Both the position numbers and the translations under genes were made by a program. Under the pieces are notes generated by a model. That model did not search any database, was not told the origin of the DNA, and saw nothing but the letters and a program-made list of their open reading frames with translations. This document shows positions 31,388 to 41,436 of a stretch of DNA of 64,000 nucleotides, piece by piece. Origin of the DNA: Methylorubrum thiocyanatum (lineage in GTDB: Bacteria > Pseudomonadota > Alphaproteobacteria > Rhizobiales > Beijerinckiaceae); contig JACJIB010000001.1 in assembly GCA_014138645.1 (NCBI GenBank), positions 744,001 to 808,000 of the forward strand, in the 5' to 3' direction. Position 1 is the stretch's first letter, and each line of letters starts with the position of its first letter.

Positions 31388-31846
31388 ATCCACCTGTCGT
31401 CTGCCACCTCGGAGAGTCGCCACGGAACGCGCCCCGCGCCGTCGCGGCCAGGAAGCAAAGGGCGGACGGCGGAAGGACTTTCGCGGTACTCCGAACCCTC
31501 GCTCCGAACAGGTTTCAGCCAAGAGCATTCGAAATTCCAGCCAATTCACAGGCCTGCCCACGATCTTTGACAGCCCCGGTCGCCATGTTAGAGAGCCCGC
31601 GCCCGGCCCCGATCCCCCGGCGCGGGGCCGCCCTACGGATTCCAGACCCGTGACCCTCCCCGGCTCCCCGCTCAGACCGTCCGCCGATCGGACGGGTGCG
31701 GGCCGCGTCACGGTTCATCCCCCGTTCAGTGCCGCCCCGCTTGGAGCGGTCCCGATGTCACCGGGCGCCGCGCGCGCGAGCCGCCGGCCGGCCCGATCCG
31801 TTTTCCATCGGCGCGCGGGTGCGCCCCATCACGAAGGAGTCACGCC
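31388..31846. other. Divergent intergenic region between DUF4164-zapA and gap
   Basis: This 459-base region has no convincing gene. It separates two divergent operons and contains a possible promoter for gap (separate entry), leaving a leader of about 250 bases before gap. The leader is very GC-rich and could fold, but no known riboswitch was recognised. Confidence 0.5.
31567..31594 (+). promoter_or_regulatory. Possible housekeeping promoter of the gap operon
   Basis: A perfect ttgaca at 31567-31572 is followed after 16 bases by tagaga at 31589-31594 (or ttagag one base earlier). The -35 is strong and the -10 is poor, which is common in Methylobacterium. It lies about 250 bases before gap, pointing towards it. 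Confidence 0.4.
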
Positions 31847-32854
31847 GTGACCGTCAAGGTTGCCATCAACGGGTTCGGGCGCATCGGCCGCAACGTGCTG
31901 CGCGCCATCGTCGAGGCCGGCCGCACCGATATCGAGGTCGTCGCGATCAACGATCTCGGCCCGGTCGAGACCAACGCCCACCTGCTCCGCTACGATTCCG
32001 TGCACGGCCGCTTCCCGGCCGAGGTCGCGGTCGAGGGCGACGACATCGTCATCAACGGAAAGCGCATCCGCGTCACCGCCGTGCGCAATCCGGCCGAGCT
32101 GCCCCACCGCGATCTGGGCGTCGATATCGCGCTCGAATGCACCGGCATCTTCACCTCGAAGGACAAGGCCAAGGCCCATCTCGATGCGGGCGCCAAGCGC
32201 GTCCTCGTCTCGGCGCCCGCCGACGGCGCCGACCTCACGGTGGTCTACGGCGTGAACCACGAGAAGCTCACGGGCGAGCACCTCGTCGTTTCCAACGCCT
32301 CCTGCACCACGAATTGCCTCGCGCCGGTCGCCAAGGTGCTCGACGAGACGGTGGGGATCGAGCGCGGCTTCATGACCACGATCCACTCCTACACCAACGA
32401 CCAGCCCTCGCTGGATCAGATGCACAAGGATCTCTACCGGGCCCGCGCCGCGGCGCTCTCGATGATCCCGACCTCGACCGGTGCGGCCAAGGCCGTCGGC
32501 CTCGTCCTGCCGGAGCTGAAGGGCAAGCTCGACGGCACCGCGATCCGCGTGCCGACCCCGAACGTCTCGGCGGTCGATCTCGTCTTCACCGCCAAGCGCC
32601 AGACCTCGGTCCAGGAGATCAACGACGCGATCAAGGCGGCGGCTGCCGGCCCGCTCAAAGGCGTGCTCGGCGTGACCGACCGGCCGAACGTGTCGATCGA
32701 CTTCAACCACGACCCGCACTCGTCCACCTTCCACCTCGACCAGACCAAGGTCATGGACGGCACGTTTGTCCGCATCCTGTCCTGGTACGACAACGAGTGG
32801 GGCTTCTCGAACCGCATGGCCGACACCGCCGTGGCCATGGCCAAGCTGATCTGA
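31847..32854 (+). CDS. gap: Glyceraldehyde-3-phosphate dehydrogenase
   Basis: A 335-residue GAPDH. The NAD-binding loop [10 protein letters not shown] is at 7-16, Asp36 favours NAD, the catalytic Cys153 lies in [12 protein letters not shown] and His180 in TTIHSYTND. It interconverts glyceraldehyde 3-phosphate and 1,3-bisphosphoglycerate. The start is GTG at 31847 with aaggag upstream. It heads a plus-strand cluster with pgk and fba, likely used for gluconeogenesis during growth on C1 and C2 compounds. Confidence 0.98.
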   Translation: MTVKVAINGFGRIGRNVLRAIVEAGRTDIEVVAINDLGPVETNAHLLRYDSVHGRFPAEVAVEGDDIVINGKRIRVTAVRNPAELPHRDLGVDIALECTGIFTSKDKAKAHLDAGAKRVLVSAPADGADLTVVYGVNHEKLTGEHLVVSNASCTTNCLAPVAKVLDETVGIERGFMTTIHSYTNDQPSLDQMHKDLYRARAAALSMIPTSTGAAKAVGLVLPELKGKLDGTAIRVPTPNVSAVDLVFTAKRQTSVQEINDAIKAAAAGPLKGVLGVTDRPNVSIDFNHDPHSSTFHLDQTKVMDGTFVRILSWYDNEWGFSNRMADTAVAMAKLI

Positions 32855-32875
32855 CGCTCTAGCTTCACCTCGGAC

Positions 32876-32905
32876 GGGGCGGCCGGTCTGAGCGCCGGCC
32901 GCCCC
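32876..32905 (+). terminator. GC-rich hairpin between gap and the coiled-coil gene
   Basis: An 11-base perfect stem (ggggcggccgg and ccggccgcccc) with an eight-base loop follows the gap stop by 22 bases. Without a T-tract it is more likely an attenuator or message-stabilising hairpin than a full terminator. Confidence 0.45.
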
Positions 32906-32964
32906 CGATGCCTTCGAGTGCCCTGAGGCGAGCCTGCCTCGCCCGAAGCCAAGGTGCGTATGCG

Positions 32965-33483
32965 ATGAGTGAGACTTCGCCGACCCGGTCTTCCGGGACC
33001 GACTTCATTCCCCCGTCCTCGAGCCCGGCTCCCGCCTCCGCGGCGCCGGCCGCCGTGCCCGCGCAGCCTTCCGTCGGCCGGGCCGAACTGCCCGCCTCCG
33101 GCGCGATCAACCACGCCGACCAGCTCGCCCGCATCGAGGACAAGACGGCGCGGATCGAGGACAAGTACGCCCGCTCCGAAGCGCTGCTCTCGCGCGTCGA
33201 GGAGAAGGTCGAGTCCTCGTCGGCCCGCATGAACGACGCCGCCCGCCAGGCCGACCTCTCGTCCCTGCGCAGCGAGGTCCGCACCCTTTCCGACCGGGTC
33301 GGACGCCTGCCGGGCACCGGTGCCCTGGTGCTGACCGCCATCATCACCGCCGTGCTGACCGTCGCCCTGATGGTCGCCGTGCAGCGGCTGAACCTCGATC
33401 GGATGCTGCCGCACAGCCTCAGTGGTCAGGGCCAGACGAACTCCGCCAATCCGACGTCCAATCCCCCCGCCTCCAACCCTTAA
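32965..33483 (+). CDS. Coiled-coil membrane protein between gap and pgk
   Basis: A 172-residue protein with a Pro/Ala/Ser-rich N-terminus, a coiled coil (about residues 48-110) that contains the direct repeat [16 protein letters not shown], and one membrane helix (about 119-140: [20 protein letters not shown]). It ends in a Ser/Asn/Pro-rich tail. The cytoplasmic part should be the coiled coil. It lies between gap and pgk, ending 19 bases before pgk, so it should be expressed with the glycolytic enzymes. No function is known. ATG at 32965 is preferred to an upstream start at 32908 that would add a basic stretch. Confidence 0.78.
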   Translation: MSETSPTRSSGTDFIPPSSSPAPASAAPAAVPAQPSVGRAELPASGAINHADQLARIEDKTARIEDKYARSEALLSRVEEKVESSSARMNDAARQADLSSLRSEVRTLSDRVGRLPGTGALVLTAIITAVLTVALMVAVQRLNLDRMLPHSLSGQGQTNSANPTSNPPASNP

Positions 33484-33502
33484 GAAGCGACCCGACGCCG
33501 CC

Positions 33503-34705
33503 ATGACGGATTTCCGCACCCTCGACGATGCCGGCCCGCTCCAGGGCAAGCGCGTGCTGCTGCGCGTCGATCTCAACGTGCCGATGGAGGGCGGCCGCGT
33601 CACCGACGCGACCCGGATCGAGCGCGTGGTGCCGACGATCCGCGAGATCGCGGAGGCGGGCGGGCGCGTGATCCTGCTGGCGCATTTCGGCCGCCCCAAG
33701 GGCAAGCCGGAGCCGAAGGATTCGCTGAAGCCGATCCTGCCGACGCTGTCCGAGAAGCTCGGGCGGCCGGTGGCCTTCGGCGAGGATTGTGTCGGCGAGG
33801 CCGCCGCCAAGGCGGTCGCGGCGCTCAAGGACGGCGACGTGCTGCTTCTCGAAAACACCCGTTACCACGCGGGCGAGGAGAAGAATGCTCCCGAGTTCGC
33901 GCAGGCGCTCGCGGCCAACGGCGACCTCTACGTCAACGAGGCCTTCTCCGCCGCCCACCGGGCGCACGCCTCGACCGAGGGGCTCGCCCGCCTGCTGCCG
34001 GCCTATGCCGGCCGGCTGATGCAGGCCGAACTCGATGCCCTGACCAAGGGCCTCGAAGCGCCGGCCCGGCCGGTGATCGCCATCGTCGGCGGCGCCAAGG
34101 TCTCGACCAAGATCGACCTCCTCGAAAACCTCGTCGCCAAGGTCGACATGCTGGTGATCGGCGGCGGCATGGCCAACACCTTCCTGCACGCGCAGGGCAA
34201 GGATGTCGGCAAGTCGCTGTGCGAGAAGGATCTCGCCGAGACCGCGCAGCGCATCCTGACGGCTGCCAAGGAGAAGAACTGCACCATCATCCTCCCGGCG
34301 GACGCGCTCGTCGCTCGCGAGTTCAAGGCCAATGCCGAGAACGAGACGGTGACGGTGGACGCCGTGCCCTCCGACGCGATGATCCTCGATGTCGGCGCGT
34401 CCTCGATCGCCACGATCGACGGCGCCATCGACGAGGCGCGCACCCTCGTCTGGAACGGCCCGCTGGGCGCCTTCGAGCTGACCCCGTTCGATACCGGCAC
34501 GGTGGCGGTGGCTCAGCACGCCGCCCGGCGGACCAGGGCCGGCCAGCTCGTCAGCGTGGCCGGGGGCGGCGACACGGTGGCGGCCCTCAACCATGCCGGC
34601 GTCGGCGAGGATTTTTCCTACGTCTCCACGGCCGGCGGCGCCTTCCTCGAATGGCTGGAGGGCAAGGAATTGCCGGGCGTCGAGGCGTTGCGGGCGAAGG
34701 CCTGA
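33503..34705 (+). CDS. pgk: Phosphoglycerate kinase
   Basis: A 400-residue two-domain kinase of normal length. Features are [11 protein letters not shown] near the N-terminus, the HFGRPKG loop, the hinge region and the C-terminal nucleotide loop [11 protein letters not shown]. It exchanges phosphate between 1,3-bisphosphoglycerate and ADP. ATG at 33503 starts the conserved [10 protein letters not shown]. Confidence 0.98.
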   Translation: MTDFRTLDDAGPLQGKRVLLRVDLNVPMEGGRVTDATRIERVVPTIREIAEAGGRVILLAHFGRPKGKPEPKDSLKPILPTLSEKLGRPVAFGEDCVGEAAAKAVAALKDGDVLLLENTRYHAGEEKNAPEFAQALAANGDLYVNEAFSAAHRAHASTEGLARLLPAYAGRLMQAELDALTKGLEAPARPVIAIVGGAKVSTKIDLLENLVAKVDMLVIGGGMANTFLHAQGKDVGKSLCEKDLAETAQRILTAAKEKNCTIILPADALVAREFKANAENETVTVDAVPSDAMILDVGASSIATIDGAIDEARTLVWNGPLGAFELTPFDTGTVAVAQHAARRTRAGQLVSVAGGGDTVAALNHAGVGEDFSYVSTAGGAFLEWLEGKELPGVEALRAKA

Positions 34706-34860
34706 GGCGCGCATTCGAGCACGCCCCTCCCGCAGGGAGCCGGGCGTGACGTCATCGCTAGTTTTTCACGCCGCGGCCCCGGCTCGCGCCGCGGCAGGAC
34801 CTATATGGGCGTCAGCACGGGACAGGCCCGGCTGAGGCCGCATCGTACGAGGATCGCACC

Positions 34861-35928
34861 ATGGCACGCATCACCCTTCGGCAGCTTCTCGACCACGCCG
34901 CCGAGTACGGCTACGGCGTGCCCGCGTTCAACCTGAACAACATGGAGCAGGGGCTGGCCATCATGGCGGCGGCCGATGCCACCGACTCGCCGGTGATCCT
35001 CCAGGCGAGCCGCGGCGCCCGCGCCTACGCCAACGACGTGGTGCTGGCCAAGCTCATCGACGGCCTCGTCGAGATCTACCCGCACATCCCCGTCTGCATG
35101 CATCTCGACCACGGCAACAACGAAGCCACCTGCGCCACGGCGATCCAGTACGGCTTCACCTCGGTGATGATGGACGGCTCGCTGAAAGCCGACGGCAAGA
35201 CCCCGGCCGATTACAACTACAATGTCGAGATCACTCGGAACGTCACCAAGATGGCCCATTGGGCCGGCGTCTCGGTCGAGGGCGAACTCGGCGTGCTGGG
35301 CTCGCTGGAGAGCGGCCAGGGCGAGGCCGAGGACGGCCACGGCGCCGAGGGCGTCCTCTCCCACGATCAGCTCCTGACCGACCCGGACGAGGCGGTGAAG
35401 TTCGTGGCCGCGACCAAGGTCGATGCGCTGGCCGTCGCCATGGGCACCAGCCACGGCGCCTACAAGTTCACGAGGCAGCCCGACGGCGACGTGCTGGCGA
35501 TGGGCGTGATCGAGGAGATCCACCGCCGCCTGCCGACGACCCACCTCGTCATGCACGGCTCCTCCTCGGTGCCGCAGGACCTGCAGGACATCATCAACCA
35601 GTACGGCGGCCAGATGAAGCCGACCTGGGGTGTGCCGGTCGAGGAGATCCAGCGCGGCATCAAGCACGGCGTGCGCAAGATCAACATCGACACCGACAAC
35701 CGCATGGCGATGACCGGCCAGATCCGGAAGGTGCTCTCCGAGAGCCCGGCCGAGTTCGACCCGCGCAAGTATCTCAAGCCCGCCATGGAGGCGATGACCA
35801 AGCTCTGCAAGCAGCGCTTCGAGGAGTTCGGCACCGCTGGGAACGGCTCGAAGATCCGCCCTATTTCGGTGGCCGACATGGCCAAGCGCTACGCCAGCGG
35901 CTCCCTCGACCCGAAGATCGACGCCTGA
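34861..35928 (+). CDS. fba: Fructose-bisphosphate aldolase class II, Calvin-cycle type
   Basis: A 355-residue zinc aldolase of the IIB (Calvin) subtype. The zinc ligands sit in CMHLDHGNN (near residue 83) and later His residues in SHGAYK and LVMHGSSS. It condenses dihydroxyacetone phosphate and glyceraldehyde 3-phosphate, and related enzymes also handle sedoheptulose bisphosphate. ATG at 34861. The 155-base gap after pgk contains a gccgcggc inverted repeat (34770-34777 and 34788-34795), so it may have its own promoter or a processing site. Confidence 0.97.
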   Translation: MARITLRQLLDHAAEYGYGVPAFNLNNMEQGLAIMAAADATDSPVILQASRGARAYANDVVLAKLIDGLVEIYPHIPVCMHLDHGNNEATCATAIQYGFTSVMMDGSLKADGKTPADYNYNVEITRNVTKMAHWAGVSVEGELGVLGSLESGQGEAEDGHGAEGVLSHDQLLTDPDEAVKFVAATKVDALAVAMGTSHGAYKFTRQPDGDVLAMGVIEEIHRRLPTTHLVMHGSSSVPQDLQDIINQYGGQMKPTWGVPVEEIQRGIKHGVRKINIDTDNRMAMTGQIRKVLSESPAEFDPRKYLKPAMEAMTKLCKQRFEEFGTAGNGSKIRPISVADMAKRYASGSLDPKIDA

Positions 35929-35934
35929 TCCCCG

Positions 35935-36603
35935 ATGCCCGCTTCTGACGCGGCGGCGCCGCGGCCCCGCCTCGCCCTCCTCACACCCTACGGCCTCGGG
36001 CCCTCCGAGGCCGAGGCGACCGCTGCGGCGCTCGATGCGGCCTGCGCCGCGGGCGACGTGGCGGCGGTGATCCTGCGGTTGGCGGTCGCCGACGAGCGCA
36101 GCCTCGTCACCCTCGTCAAGCGTTTGGCACCGTCGGCGCAGGAACGCGGCGCGGCGGTGCTCGTCTCCGTGCCGGGCTTCACCGGCGACGTCGTCTCCGT
36201 TGCCGCCCGCGGCGGAGCCGACGGCGTGCATCTCGACCGTGCCGACGAGGAAACCCTGCGCGATCTGCGCCGGCGCCTGCGCGACGGGCGCATCCTCGGG
36301 ACGGGCGGCGTGCTCGGCTCGCGGGATGCGGCGATGGTCGCGGGCGAGACCGGCGTCGATTACCTGATGTTCGGCGGGCTCTTCCCCGACGGGGTCGCCC
36401 CCGACGCCGAGGAGGTGCGCGAGCGCGCCACGTGGTGGGCCGAGATCTTCGAGACGCCCTGTATCGCGGTCGCGACGGCTGCCGAGGACGTGGCGGCGCT
36501 CGCGGGGACGGGCGCCGAGTTCGTCGGGCTCGAAAGCGTCCTGTGGCGCGATGATCCCGAAGGCGTGCGGACCGCGCAGGCGCAGCTCGACAAGGCGCGA
36601 TGA
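35935..36603 (+). CDS. Thiamine-phosphate-synthase-like TIM-barrel protein
   Basis: A 222-residue protein of the ThiE/TenI superfamily: strands such as LALLTPYGL, AAVLVSVPGF, DGVHLDRADEETL, and the phosphate loop GAEFVGLESVL. The ThiE catalytic lysine and serine pattern is not obvious, so it may not make thiamine phosphate. It starts six bases after fba and overlaps the next gene by four bases, which ties it to the fba transcript. Confidence 0.75.
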   Translation: MPASDAAAPRPRLALLTPYGLGPSEAEATAAALDAACAAGDVAAVILRLAVADERSLVTLVKRLAPSAQERGAAVLVSVPGFTGDVVSVAARGGADGVHLDRADEETLRDLRRRLRDGRILGTGGVLGSRDAAMVAGETGVDYLMFGGLFPDGVAPDAEEVRERATWWAEIFETPCIAVATAAEDVAALAGTGAEFVGLESVLWRDDPEGVRTAQAQLDKAR

Positions 36604-37748
36604 CGTTTTTCGGTAATCGGCATCTGACGACGGCCCTCGAAACCCTCGCCCCGCAAAGGGGGGAGGGGAAGGCGTGTGCCTTCAAAGGAAGGGGCGTTGG
36701 CCGAGTCCGTGATCTCTCCCTTGCGGTGCTGAGCGCCTGCGCCATCCTCGCGTTTGATGTCGGGGGGCTGCGCGCCGCGCCGAAACAGCCGACGGCGAAG
36801 GAGCCCCCTGCGCCGGCGACGGCGAAACCGAACCCGCTCGATCTGAAGCGCGAGCTGCCCTCGCCCTACTCGGCGAACGCCGAGGGGGCGAGACCGGCGA
36901 CCGCCAACCCCGACGCGGATGCCGCCTACGGCGCCTATCAGCGCGGCCGCTACGTCACCGCCTTCCGCGAGGCGACCAAGCGCATCGAGGCGAACCCGAA
37001 GGACGCCGCGGCGATGACGCTGCTCGGCGAACTCTACAACCAGGGCCTCGGGGTCAAGCAGGATCCCAAGCGCGCCCACGAGTGGTACCGGCTCGCCGCC
37101 GCGCAGAACGACGCCAACGCCATGGCCTCCCTCGGCCTGATGGCGATGGACGGGCGCGGGCAGCCCAAGGACGAGAAGGCGGGCCGCGCCTGGCTCGAAC
37201 AAGCGGCGCGCAAGGGGCAGCCCAGTGCGAGCTACAATCTCGCGCTGATCCAGCTCGCCGGCAGCAAGCCGGAGGATCTCGCCGCCGCCGTCGCCAATTT
37301 CCGGACGGCGGCCGAGGCCGAGGTTCCGGCCGCGCAATACGCCCTCGGCGTGCTCTACCTCCAGGGCAAGGGGGTTCCCAGGGACACGACCCAGGCGGCG
37401 CAATGGTTCCGCCGCGCCGCCGACAACGGCGATCTCGGGGCCGAGGTCGAGTTCGCGATCCGGCTGTTCAACGGCGACGGCGTGCCCAAGGACGAGGCCC
37501 GCGCCGCCCGCTACTTCCTGCACGCGGCCCAGCGCGGCAACGCCATCGCCCAGAACCGGATCGCCAAGCTCTACGTCGCCGGCCGTGGTGTGTCGAAGAA
37601 CCTCGTCGAGGCGGCGGCCTGGAACCTCGCCGCGGCCTCGCAGGGCCGGGCCGATGCCGGGCTCGATCAGGCGACCGCCGGACTCAACCCTGACGAGCGC
37701 CGGCGCGCGGAGGCGCTGGCGGCGGATCGGGCGAACCTGTCGCAATAG
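36600..37748 (+). CDS. Sel1-repeat exported protein
   Basis: A 382-residue protein with an N-terminal hydrophobic segment (about 40-56) after an unusually long basic start, then a Pro/Lys-rich linker and at least six Sel1-like repeats (about 118-365; for example LGELYNQGLGVKQDPKRAHE and LGVLYLQGKGVPRDTTQA). Such solenoids mediate protein contacts. The ATG overlaps the ThiE-like stop. The first 35 residues are encoded by sequence resembling a dispersed intergenic repeat (gccccgcaaaggggggagggg), so the true start may be internal, near residue 36. Confidence 0.8.
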   Translation: MTFFGNRHLTTALETLAPQRGEGKACAFKGRGVGRVRDLSLAVLSACAILAFDVGGLRAAPKQPTAKEPPAPATAKPNPLDLKRELPSPYSANAEGARPATANPDADAAYGAYQRGRYVTAFREATKRIEANPKDAAAMTLLGELYNQGLGVKQDPKRAHEWYRLAAAQNDANAMASLGLMAMDGRGQPKDEKAGRAWLEQAARKGQPSASYNLALIQLAGSKPEDLAAAVANFRTAAEAEVPAAQYALGVLYLQGKGVPRDTTQAAQWFRRAADNGDLGAEVEFAIRLFNGDGVPKDEARAARYFLHAAQRGNAIAQNRIAKLYVAGRGVSKNLVEAAAWNLAAASQGRADAGLDQATAGLNPDERRRAEALAADRANLSQ

Positions 37749-37886
37749 CCCAAGACCGTTGTCGCGCGCCCGCTGCGTTTGAAACGGCGAAGCCTTTCAA
37801 AGGGCTGGCGCCTCCGGGATGGCTGCGCGAGGATGTGACTGTCACGCTTGTCGGTGCTCCCGTACAACCGCGTGACAGGAGAGCGA

Positions 37887-39290
37887 ATGACGTCCAGCCT
37901 TTTCCGCCGCAAGCCCCTGCAACCGGAATCCGGCGGAGAGCGGCGGCTGGCCCGCACGCTCGGCTGGCCGCACCTCGTGGCGCTCGGGGTCGGCGCCATC
38001 GTCGGCACCGGCATCCTGACGCTGATCGGCGTCGGGGCGGCCAAGGCCGGGCCGGCGGTGATCCTGTCCTTCGCCATCGCCGGGGTGATCTGCGCCTGCG
38101 CGGCGCTGGCCTATGCCGAGATGGCGACGATGATCCCGGTTTCGGGCAGCGCCTACACCTACAGCTACGTGGTGCTCGGCGAAGGGCTGGCCTGGATCAT
38201 CGGCTGGAGCCTGATCCTCGAATACTCCCTCGTCGTCAGTGCGGTCGCCGTCGGCTGGTCCGGCTACGCGGCGCCGTTGCTGCAGAGCTATCTCGGGGTT
38301 CCGAAAGTCCTGATGCAGGGGCCGGATGCCGGCGGCATCGTCAACCTGCCGGCGGTCGCGATCATCGTCGTGGTGGCGGTGCTGCTCCTGCGCGGCACGC
38401 GGGAGAGCGCCACGGTCAACGCCGCCCTGGTGCTGGTGAAGATCGCCGCGCTCGCCGTCTTCGTGGCCTTCGCCCTGCCGGCCTTCGACGCCGCTCATCT
38501 CGAACCGTTCAACCCCTACGGTTTCGCCAAGAGCGTGGGCGCCGATGGCGTCGAGCGCGGCATCATGGCGGCGGCGGCGATCATCTTCTTCGCCTTCTAC
38601 GGTTTCGATGCCATCGCCACCGCCGCGGAGGAAACGCGCAATCCCGGCCGCGACCTGATCATCGGCATCGTCGGGTCGATGGCGGCCTGCGTCCTGATCT
38701 ACGTCGCCGTCGCCGTCGCGGCGGTGGGGGCCGTGTCCTACACCCGGTTCGCCGACAGCCCCGAGCCGCTGGCGCTGATCCTGCGCGAACTCGGCCGGCC
38801 GCTGGTGGCGCAGTACCTCGCCGCCTCGGCGGTCATCGCGCTGCCGACCGTCATCCTCGCCTTCTTCTACGGGCAGAGCCGCATCTTCTTCACCATGGCC
38901 CGCGACGGGATGCTGCCGCAGAGCCTGGCGAAGCTGTCCTCCGCCGGCACGCCGGTGCGGATCACGCTCTTCACCGCGGCTGTGGTGACCGTGCTCGCCG
39001 GGCTCGTCCCGCTGGGAGAACTCGCGGCGCTCGCCAATGCCGGCACGCTCGCGGCGTTCATCGCGGTCGCGGCCTGCATGCTGGTGATGCGCGTGCGCGC
39101 GCCCGATGCGCCGCGCGCCTTCCGCGCCCCGGCCCCCTGGCTGATCGGGGCGATCACGATCCTGGGCTGCGGCTACCTGTTCCTCAGCCTGCCCGCGACG
39201 ACCCAACTCTGGTTCGTGGTCTGGAACGTGTTCGGGCTGGTGCTCTACGCCCTCTACGGGCGGAAGCACGCGGTGGTCGCGGCCGGATAG
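37887..39290 (+). CDS. APC-family amino acid permease
   Basis: A 467-residue transporter with about twelve membrane helices. The APC motif VALGVGAIVGTGILTLIG opens the first helix, and EMATMIPVSGSAYTYSY marks the third; FFAFYGFDAIATAAEETRNPGRD is typical of the cationic amino acid (CAT) branch and is seen at about residues 233-255. The ATG at 37887 has a good aggag site. The stop abuts that of the convergent nnr gene. Substrate is unknown. Confidence 0.9.
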   Translation: MTSSLFRRKPLQPESGGERRLARTLGWPHLVALGVGAIVGTGILTLIGVGAAKAGPAVILSFAIAGVICACAALAYAEMATMIPVSGSAYTYSYVVLGEGLAWIIGWSLILEYSLVVSAVAVGWSGYAAPLLQSYLGVPKVLMQGPDAGGIVNLPAVAIIVVVAVLLLRGTRESATVNAALVLVKIAALAVFVAFALPAFDAAHLEPFNPYGFAKSVGADGVERGIMAAAAIIFFAFYGFDAIATAAEETRNPGRDLIIGIVGSMAACVLIYVAVAVAAVGAVSYTRFADSPEPLALILRELGRPLVAQYLAASAVIALPTVILAFFYGQSRIFFTMARDGMLPQSLAKLSSAGTPVRITLFTAAVVTVLAGLVPLGELAALANAGTLAAFIAVAACMLVMRVRAPDAPRAFRAPAPWLIGAITILGCGYLFLSLPATTQLWFVVWNVFGLVLYALYGRKHAVVAAG

Positions 39291-40814
39291 TCAGGCACGT
39301 CCGGCGAGGTCGCGCAGCACCGCCGGGATCAGCTCCGGAAGATCCTCCGAGATCAGCCCCGGGCCGAACCGCAGCCCTGCATCGCCGTGCAGCCAGACCG
39401 CGGCGCAAGCTGCCTCGAACGGCGCCAGACCCTGCGCCAGCAACCCGGCGACAAGGCCCCCGAGCACGTCGCCGGAGCCGGCGGTGCCGAGATGCGGCGT
39501 GCCGTGATCGTTGATCGCCACGCGCCCGTCGGGGGCGGCGATCACCGTATCAGCCCCCTTGAGCACCACGACCGCCCCGGCGATCTGCGCAGCGCGCGCC
39601 GTGCGCTCGGCTTTGCTCAGCCCCTCGGCCACGGCCTCCGTGCCGGAGAACAGCCGCGCGAACTCGCCCTCATGCGGCGTGAGCACGGCCCGCGCCTCGC
39701 CGTCGCGGATGTGGCGGGCCAGCGTGCGCACCTCGCTGCGGAAGCTCGTGAGCGCGTCGGCATCGAGCACCAGGGCCCGGCCGACGCTCGCGGCCACCGC
39801 GACGAGGTCGCAGGTGGCCGGGCCGGTGCCGAGGCCGGGGCCGAGGAGCAGCGCGTTCAGCCGTTCGTCGGCGAGCAGGTCGTCGAGATCGTCGGCGTTC
39901 TCGCAACGATGCAGCATGATCGCGGTGAGATGGGCGGCGTTCTCCGCCAGCGCCGCGGCGGGCGAGGCCACGGTGACGAGGCCCGCCCCAATCCGCAGCG
40001 CCCCACGCGCGGCGAGCCGGGCCGCGCCGGTCCGGTGGGCCGGGCCAGACAGGACCAACGCGTGGCCGCGGGTGTATTTGTGGCTCCCCGCGGTGAGTTG
40101 CGGCAGCGCCCAGAGCCCGGGCGCGTTGCGGACCATCGCGCGCGCCTCCCCGGCGACGCCGGCGGCGAAGGCGGCCTCGCCGGTGCCGATGTCGGCGACG
40201 TGCAGCACGCCGCAATGCGTGCGGCCGGGCTGGAGCAGATGGCCGGGTTTGAGCGTCACAAAGGTCACCGTCTCGGTCGCCTCGACCGCGAGGCCCCGCA
40301 CCGCGCCGCTGTCGCCGTCGATGCCGCTCGGCACATCGACCGCGAGCACGGGCACGCCGGAGCAGTTCACCGCCTGCACCAGGGCGCGCGCCATGCCCTC
40401 GAGGTCGCGGCAGAGGCCGGCGCCGAACAGCGCGTCGATGATGAGGTCGGTGGCCGCGATCTCCGCCTCCGCAGGGCCGACCGGGCCGGTCCAGGCCTCT
40501 GCGGCCAGCGCCGCATCGCCTTTCAGCGCGGCGCGCTCGCCGAGCAGGCGCAGATCGACCCGGTAGCCGGCCTCTGCCAGCAGGCGGGCGGCGACGAAGC
40601 CGTCGCCGCCATTGTTGCCGGGGCCGCACAGGACGAGCACCCGTCCGCCCTCCGGCGCCAGGGCTCGGGCGCGACCGGCCACTGCGGCGCCCGCCGCCTG
40701 CATCAGCGTCAGGCCGGGGGTGCCGGCCGCGATCGCTGCCGCATCGACCCGGCGGATCGCCTCAACGCTGAGCAGCCGTTCGGCGGCCTTCGGGGATTTC
40801 ACCGGCTCATGCAT
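39291..40814 (-). CDS. nnr: Bifunctional NAD(P)H-hydrate epimerase / dehydratase
   Basis: A 507-residue fusion that repairs damaged NAD(P)H. The N-terminal epimerase domain (about 1-215) has CGPGNNGGDGFVAARLL and VDVPSGIDGD; the C-terminal ADP/ATP-dependent dehydratase (about 225-500) has LTPHEGEFARLF and GTAGSGDVLGGLVAGLL. Both catalytic parts look intact. The gene is a single convergent unit next to the permease and divergent from glnB. Confidence 0.95.
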   Translation of the reverse strand: MHEPVKSPKAAERLLSVEAIRRVDAAAIAAGTPGLTLMQAAGAAVAGRARALAPEGGRVLVLCGPGNNGGDGFVAARLLAEAGYRVDLRLLGERAALKGDAALAAEAWTGPVGPAEAEIAATDLIIDALFGAGLCRDLEGMARALVQAVNCSGVPVLAVDVPSGIDGDSGAVRGLAVEATETVTFVTLKPGHLLQPGRTHCGVLHVADIGTGEAAFAAGVAGEARAMVRNAPGLWALPQLTAGSHKYTRGHALVLSGPAHRTGAARLAARGALRIGAGLVTVASPAAALAENAAHLTAIMLHRCENADDLDDLLADERLNALLLGPGLGTGPATCDLVAVAASVGRALVLDADALTSFRSEVRTLARHIRDGEARAVLTPHEGEFARLFSGTEAVAEGLSKAERTARAAQIAGAVVVLKGADTVIAAPDGRVAINDHGTPHLGTAGSGDVLGGLVAGLLAQGLAPFEAACAAVWLHGDAGLRFGPGLISEDLPELIPAVLRDLAGRA

Positions 40815-40883
40815 GCAACTGGCTCAACCTATGCCCGAAAATTCATCGTTTTTAGCGGATTTGCCTACATATTCCGCTTTCTT

Positions 40884-40900
40884 TGCATACTTCGTACGCA
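40884..40900 (+). promoter_or_regulatory. Possible NtrC-type activator site upstream of glnB
   Basis: A 17-base near-palindrome (tgcatac-ttc-gtacgca, one mismatch between arms) has the TGC-N11-GCA spacing of NtrC sites. It lies about 50 bases upstream of the sigma-54-type element, which is a suitable distance for an enhancer. Confidence 0.4.
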
Positions 40901-40949
40901 GCTTCCCGGCCCGATCTTCCAAATCGCCGTGGCGGTCGCGCGGCGGCGA

Positions 40950-40964
40950 TGGTACATAATTGGC
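40950..40964 (+). promoter_or_regulatory. Sigma-54-type promoter of glnB
   Basis: The element tggtac-ataat-tggc has the invariant GG at -24 and GC at -12 with correct spacing. Start of transcription would be near 40976, leaving a leader of about 23 bases before glnB. Nitrogen control of glnB by NtrC and RpoN is well known in Rhizobiales. Confidence 0.6.
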
Positions 40965-40971
40965 TGACTGA

Positions 40972-41337
<366 letters not shown>

Positions 41338-41436
41338 TCCCGATCCTGCCTGCCGCGGACGCCGGGTCCTGGCCCGCTTCGTGAAGGGCCGGCCGCGTCC
41401 GCGCTTGCCGTGAGAGCGCCGTAGCCGAGCGACGCC

